NCBI RefSeq assembly: GCF_022354825.1
Contig: NZ_CP031168.1
Location: 1,055,501 to 1,119,500 of the forward strand
Origin: Paenibacillus sp. H1-7
GTDB taxonomy: Bacteria; Bacillota; Bacilli; Paenibacillales; NBRC-103111
Direction of reading: 5' to 3'
DNA length: 64,000 nucleotides
The notes under the pieces were generated by a model. It was not told where the DNA came from, searched no databases, and worked only from the letters and a program-made list of their open reading frames with translations. The position numbers and the translations under genes are program-made. Every line of letters begins with the position of its first letter. The stretch's first letter is position 1. This document shows positions 62,001 to 64,000 of the stretch, one piece after another.

Positions 62001-64000
62001 TTCAATGTTTGTGTCACGGCGACCGTTCCCTCCTATATGAGCAAATGCGAGCAAGTGACATTGGATGCAAACAGCAATGCGACAGCAGAAATTCGTTTGG
62101 AGGAACAAGGCGCCATCATCGAAGGGGTTCTCACCGGCACGGATTACCGTTCCGTCAGCGGAACGATCTTCGAGCTGCAGCCGAATGGAAATAAAGTGTG
62201 GGCGGCCAATGCAAGCAGCGACGATTTTGCCGGGGGTTCATTCCGACTTAACGTTCCTAAGGCCGGCGCGTACCGGCTGGAGCTGTCACGCCGGCTTCAA
62301 TCCGATACGAGCAAGGTGGAGTATGCAAGCATCGATTTTACGGTTGCAGAAAATCAGGTATTGAAGCTTGGCACTTTGGAATTTAACCAATCCAGAAGGT
62401 TTGCACATCAAACCGGCAATTCATTTACCGCCTTAACAAATCAGGTCGTTCCGGGCGGAACCGTCAGTTTTCGCGTCGCTTACAGGAACGGATCCAATAA
62501 TCCGGCTGCAGAGAATGCAAGCCTCTTGCTGGAAATACCTGAAGGTATGGCTCCAGTGCTTGATGGGCAAGGGCAGGTCGTTGTGACTGGAGCAAAAGGA
62601 AGCGCTGCGGTAGAAGGCAATCGAATCCGCGTGCCTCTGGGCCAGGTTGCGAAAGGTCAATCCGGTACGGTTTCCTATTCGCTGAACGTATCTGCTTCGT
62701 TTAATAAAGGCTCCGTTCGTGCGGCTGCGGCGATTCAGACGCAGATGGAGGGCAAAGCGATCGATGAAACGATCGGAACGGTGCTGCTCGACGCGCAAAA
62801 GGTGACGTTGGACGTATCCAACAGGATTACGAGTCACCAAATCCGTGTCGGCGGCAATGCGCCTTCCGGAAGTCAGGTGAAAGTATACGACGGCGAGGTG
62901 CTGTTAGGCAGCGCGACAGCTGCGCCTACAGGCTATTGGAGCATGGAAGCGACGCTTCCCGAGCTTGGTGATCCCGCGATGCACGCGCTGAGAGCCGAAG
63001 CAGAGTTGAACTCCGTACTGCTTCAGTCGGATACGGCGTTTGTACAGTATTCCGTCCGCCAGCCGAAGCTGCTGGAAGTGGGGATGGCCCAGTCGCCGAA
63101 AGGAAATTGGATCACTTTCAACCCGGAGCTGGGAGTCATACGGCCTCCATATACCGTTGTACCCGGAAATCCGTTCCAATTCGAGCTGTTGTTCGATAAG
63201 CCGGATGAGGTGACGGATGTATACGTCTATCTGGGACGCCAGAGCGGAGAGCCGGTGAAGGCGGTGCGCGAAGGAGGCATTTATAAGGCTCTAGTTCCTA
63301 CGGACCACGGAGCGCTGGGCGGGGTTTACGTTTCTTACAACGTCAAGCCCGAGCCGTTCATTTATGACGGCCAAGTGCCGACCATGGAACAAATCAGGCA
63401 GTCGATGCCGGATGGAATGAAGGATTTTGAAGTGGAGAGCGTAACGCCGTTCGAGCTGAAGGACGGACAATATTCGGGAACAGCCGTCATCAAGCTGCCG
63501 AGCATGGAAGGGATCAAGCTTACCGTCACGCTAACGATTGAACCGAATGTCAGCTACCGGCCATCCGCCGAGGAAATCCGTTTGGCGGAGAGCTCGGGGC
63601 TTCCGGTGTACAACAGCTCCTCCGATTATATGGAGGATGAAGAGAAGCTGCTTACGGTAACCGAAGGCTATATGCCGATGAGCATGCTATTCCCTAACGG
63701 TCTGCCAGCCGAGCTGAACGGCAAGGCGGGTCAAGGCTCATTCCAGCTTCAGCCGCAGCAGGTATTCAAATCTTCAGCAGCTGGAAGCGAGGGTATGGCC
63801 CGCGTAAAATCGGAAGTTAAGCTGGAGTTCAAAAATTCCTACACCAATGCGTTTAAGCTTAACGGTACCTACAGAAAGTTCCACAGCTTCTCGGAACGGA
63901 TCAACCGGATCTCGTATGGTGTTCAGACCGGAATGGATTGCTGGGCCGAAATTCCGAAGACGGCCAGACAAGCGGGAAAGGCGCTGCTCGTCACCGTCGG
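59010..64000 (+). CDS. Very large secreted surface protein, N-terminal 1,663 codons (partial)
   Basis: The frame is open from ATG 59010 (GGAGG upstream) to the window end. The signal peptide is MRQPLWKLFKRNTAALLSG plus a hydrophobic core ending VSGAAA. TolB/PD40-like propeller repeats span about 85-400 (SISEDGRYIAFDSRAKGLVP; SISGDGRYVAFESQAKL; ISSDGKVVAFASMAANLVP). A fibronectin-III-like domain lies at about 480-565 (DYVTLQWPDAQDSKGVLGYRIYLDG). Several carboxypeptidase-regulatory or Ig-like modules follow (GIVEGIVTDPAGKPVANAIIT; GAIIEGVLTGTDYRSVSGT), then a DUF11-like part (PGGTVSFRVAYRN). The tail is missing. A cell-surface adhesin-like or scaffold role is likely. Confidence 0.87.
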   Translation, partial: MRQPLWKLFKRNTAALLSGALLMLTALPVSGAAAVPSGSGTTGRAKANVSQNVYSNVYAPVIPALSPVKSAALSWNLLAKAERSVTPTMFVPDYSKVRLTPDGKYAGFIRMLVSGAPGDVRMVVTVHDRLTGTLDNITGPTTTGGIVDFDFSGDARYVAFSYQEGLANSEVTVYLYDRETKKLDTITPNASEASSEAALNQVSISEDGRYIAFDSRAKGLVPEDTDDNRDVFLHDRTTGKLTRISTRPGLDPDEAFDSMGPSISGDGRYVAFESQAKLVAEDTNSESDIYRYDRLGGSTPFKRISMGMNGDEALGWSGTSSISSDGKVVAFASMAANLVPDDTNLSQDIFVYDERSGSRTIKRVSVSEAGQQHLQDSQHPYVSPDGRYVGYDVLSDDPDIGEEAYVAEVETQASAKVKVPKSPFRLISPSKKPAVGSGATPVAFYSWSTENFGEHGDIDIPDQLFFASNGNAPVWPSGSALQAADIGPDYVTLQWPDAQDSKGVLGYRIYLDGDWLGYVPVGSGNRFTAKELLPGVEHLFQVEAVNRDFNATFGGPTYKFSASSGGNQFALTWYAEWSRNNLPASGSDLRIQAKGASARQAKAEIAYKAWNGTGYETRNAMLTMEESKTIPGEYEAVFPIAEGIGELSQLKVKMVDSATGAETVRSAGNWPLIVSGSMALEFLHSWNGDLNGAILTVSNSRYGTELITLQGPGPYAVSGLYPGQDYRLTLYSPDFEYVWVERDGIRVEAGRKTPVQVPVNQPAKMRMQVVDPLLQPVSNVPVQLWDANGQLLAKLRTDAAGWTSWQDGLKAGSTIRLRVDVEDRLFDPVPEMSLELIPGDNEKELKLTGPAEGIVEGIVTDPAGKPVANAIITATQTFRSKPVVRQTRSSLDGSYKLSLMEGEASIEAAETSFHYSTEGSLKVNVVKSSTTPFPIPLRQPGSGVINLKVYTKQIDGDWVGPLNLEQMNFLTQVEGRSGKMTGYYHNAYYFQGDPGDNFNVCVTATVPSYMSKCEQVTLDANSNATAEIRLEEQGAIIEGVLTGTDYRSVSGTIFELQPNGNKVWAANASSDDFAGGSFRLNVPKAGAYRLELSRRLQSDTSKVEYASIDFTVAENQVLKLGTLEFNQSRRFAHQTGNSFTALTNQVVPGGTVSFRVAYRNGSNNPAAENASLLLEIPEGMAPVLDGQGQVVVTGAKGSAAVEGNRIRVPLGQVAKGQSGTVSYSLNVSASFNKGSVRAAAAIQTQMEGKAIDETIGTVLLDAQKVTLDVSNRITSHQIRVGGNAPSGSQVKVYDGEVLLGSATAAPTGYWSMEATLPELGDPAMHALRAEAELNSVLLQSDTAFVQYSVRQPKLLEVGMAQSPKGNWITFNPELGVIRPPYTVVPGNPFQFELLFDKPDEVTDVYVYLGRQSGEPVKAVREGGIYKALVPTDHGALGGVYVSYNVKPEPFIYDGQVPTMEQIRQSMPDGMKDFEVESVTPFELKDGQYSGTAVIKLPSMEGIKLTVTLTIEPNVSYRPSAEEIRLAESSGLPVYNSSSDYMEDEEKLLTVTEGYMPMSMLFPNGLPAELNGKAGQGSFQLQPQQVFKSSAAGSEGMARVKSEVKLEFKNSYTNAFKLNGTYRKFHSFSERINRISYGVQTGMDCWAEIPKTARQAGKALLVTV

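Overview
The window looks like a chromosomal segment of a Paenibacillus-type Bacillota genome. Codon use is GC-rich, Shine-Dalgarno sites are strong (AGGAGG type), TTG and GTG starts are frequent, and terminators are U-rich hairpins. There are many lipoprotein sugar-binding proteins next to AraC-family regulators, SLH-domain surface proteins, and mqo/yhaM-type genes. No phage, transposase or CRISPR array was seen.

Layout. 1-6.1 kb: end of a sugar ABC importer (permease, binding lipoprotein), two ADP-ribosylglycohydrolase-fold proteins and a ribokinase-like kinase. This reads as one operon for taking up and splitting a ribosyl-type compound. 6.1-7.6 kb: divergent WYL regulator and VOC protein with a palindromic operator. 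7.6-8.3 kb: no protein gene but a probable structured RNA. 8.3-13.5 kb: mqo, a small membrane protein, a 5'-nucleotidase with SLH domains, and an AraC regulator. 13.7-24.5 kb: carbohydrate-scavenging genes (two orphan binding lipoproteins, sugar isomerase, HAD phosphatase, Tat-exported beta-helix protein, Gfo/Idh/MocA dehydrogenase, GH172-type hydrolase, AraC regulators). 24.8-25.9 kb: two paralogous GNAT-like proteins. 25.9-32.7 kb: a 44-residue peptide gene with its own promoter and terminator, then a tightly coupled six-gene biosynthetic operon (KAS III-like, ATP-grasp, NAD-dependent reductase, MBL hydrolase, adenylate-forming enzyme, SDR).

32.8-34.6 kb has no credible protein gene. It holds a roughly 0.9-kb array of 16 decaying hairpin repeats, then a multi-hairpin RNA region. 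Inside that region is a circularly permuted tRNA-like fold (T arm, closed acceptor-like hairpin, D arm, UUU anticodon arm), directly upstream of an SPFH/slipin gene. This resembles the tRNA-like module of bacterial Y RNAs and is the most unusual item here. 35.7-38.7 kb: a Fur-controlled siderophore locus in which an AraC regulator runs in frame into a ferric-siderophore-binding lipoprotein, followed by an FhuF-like reductase. 39.1-42.8 kb: a PrpR-N/GGDEF-like/HTH regulator with an epimerase-family protein and a DapA-family aldolase. 43.0-49.8 kb: an LplABC-type importer, membrane-bound AraC regulator and zinc-type dehydrogenase. 50.1-53.4 kb: a large secreted beta-propeller protein.

53.4-56.3 kb (minus strand): a compact ADP-ribose-handling operon of NrtR-like regulator, NADAR, microbial PARG and TARG1-like macrodomain, with palindromic operators over its promoter. 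No ADP-ribosyltransferase is visible in the window. 56.4 kb to the end: yhaM, a 12-residue-repeat secreted protein, and the start of a very large surface protein that runs off the window.

Two copies of a structured intergenic element (about 22.2 kb and 57.8 kb) share sequence and keep three helices through compensatory changes, so a conserved RNA is likely.
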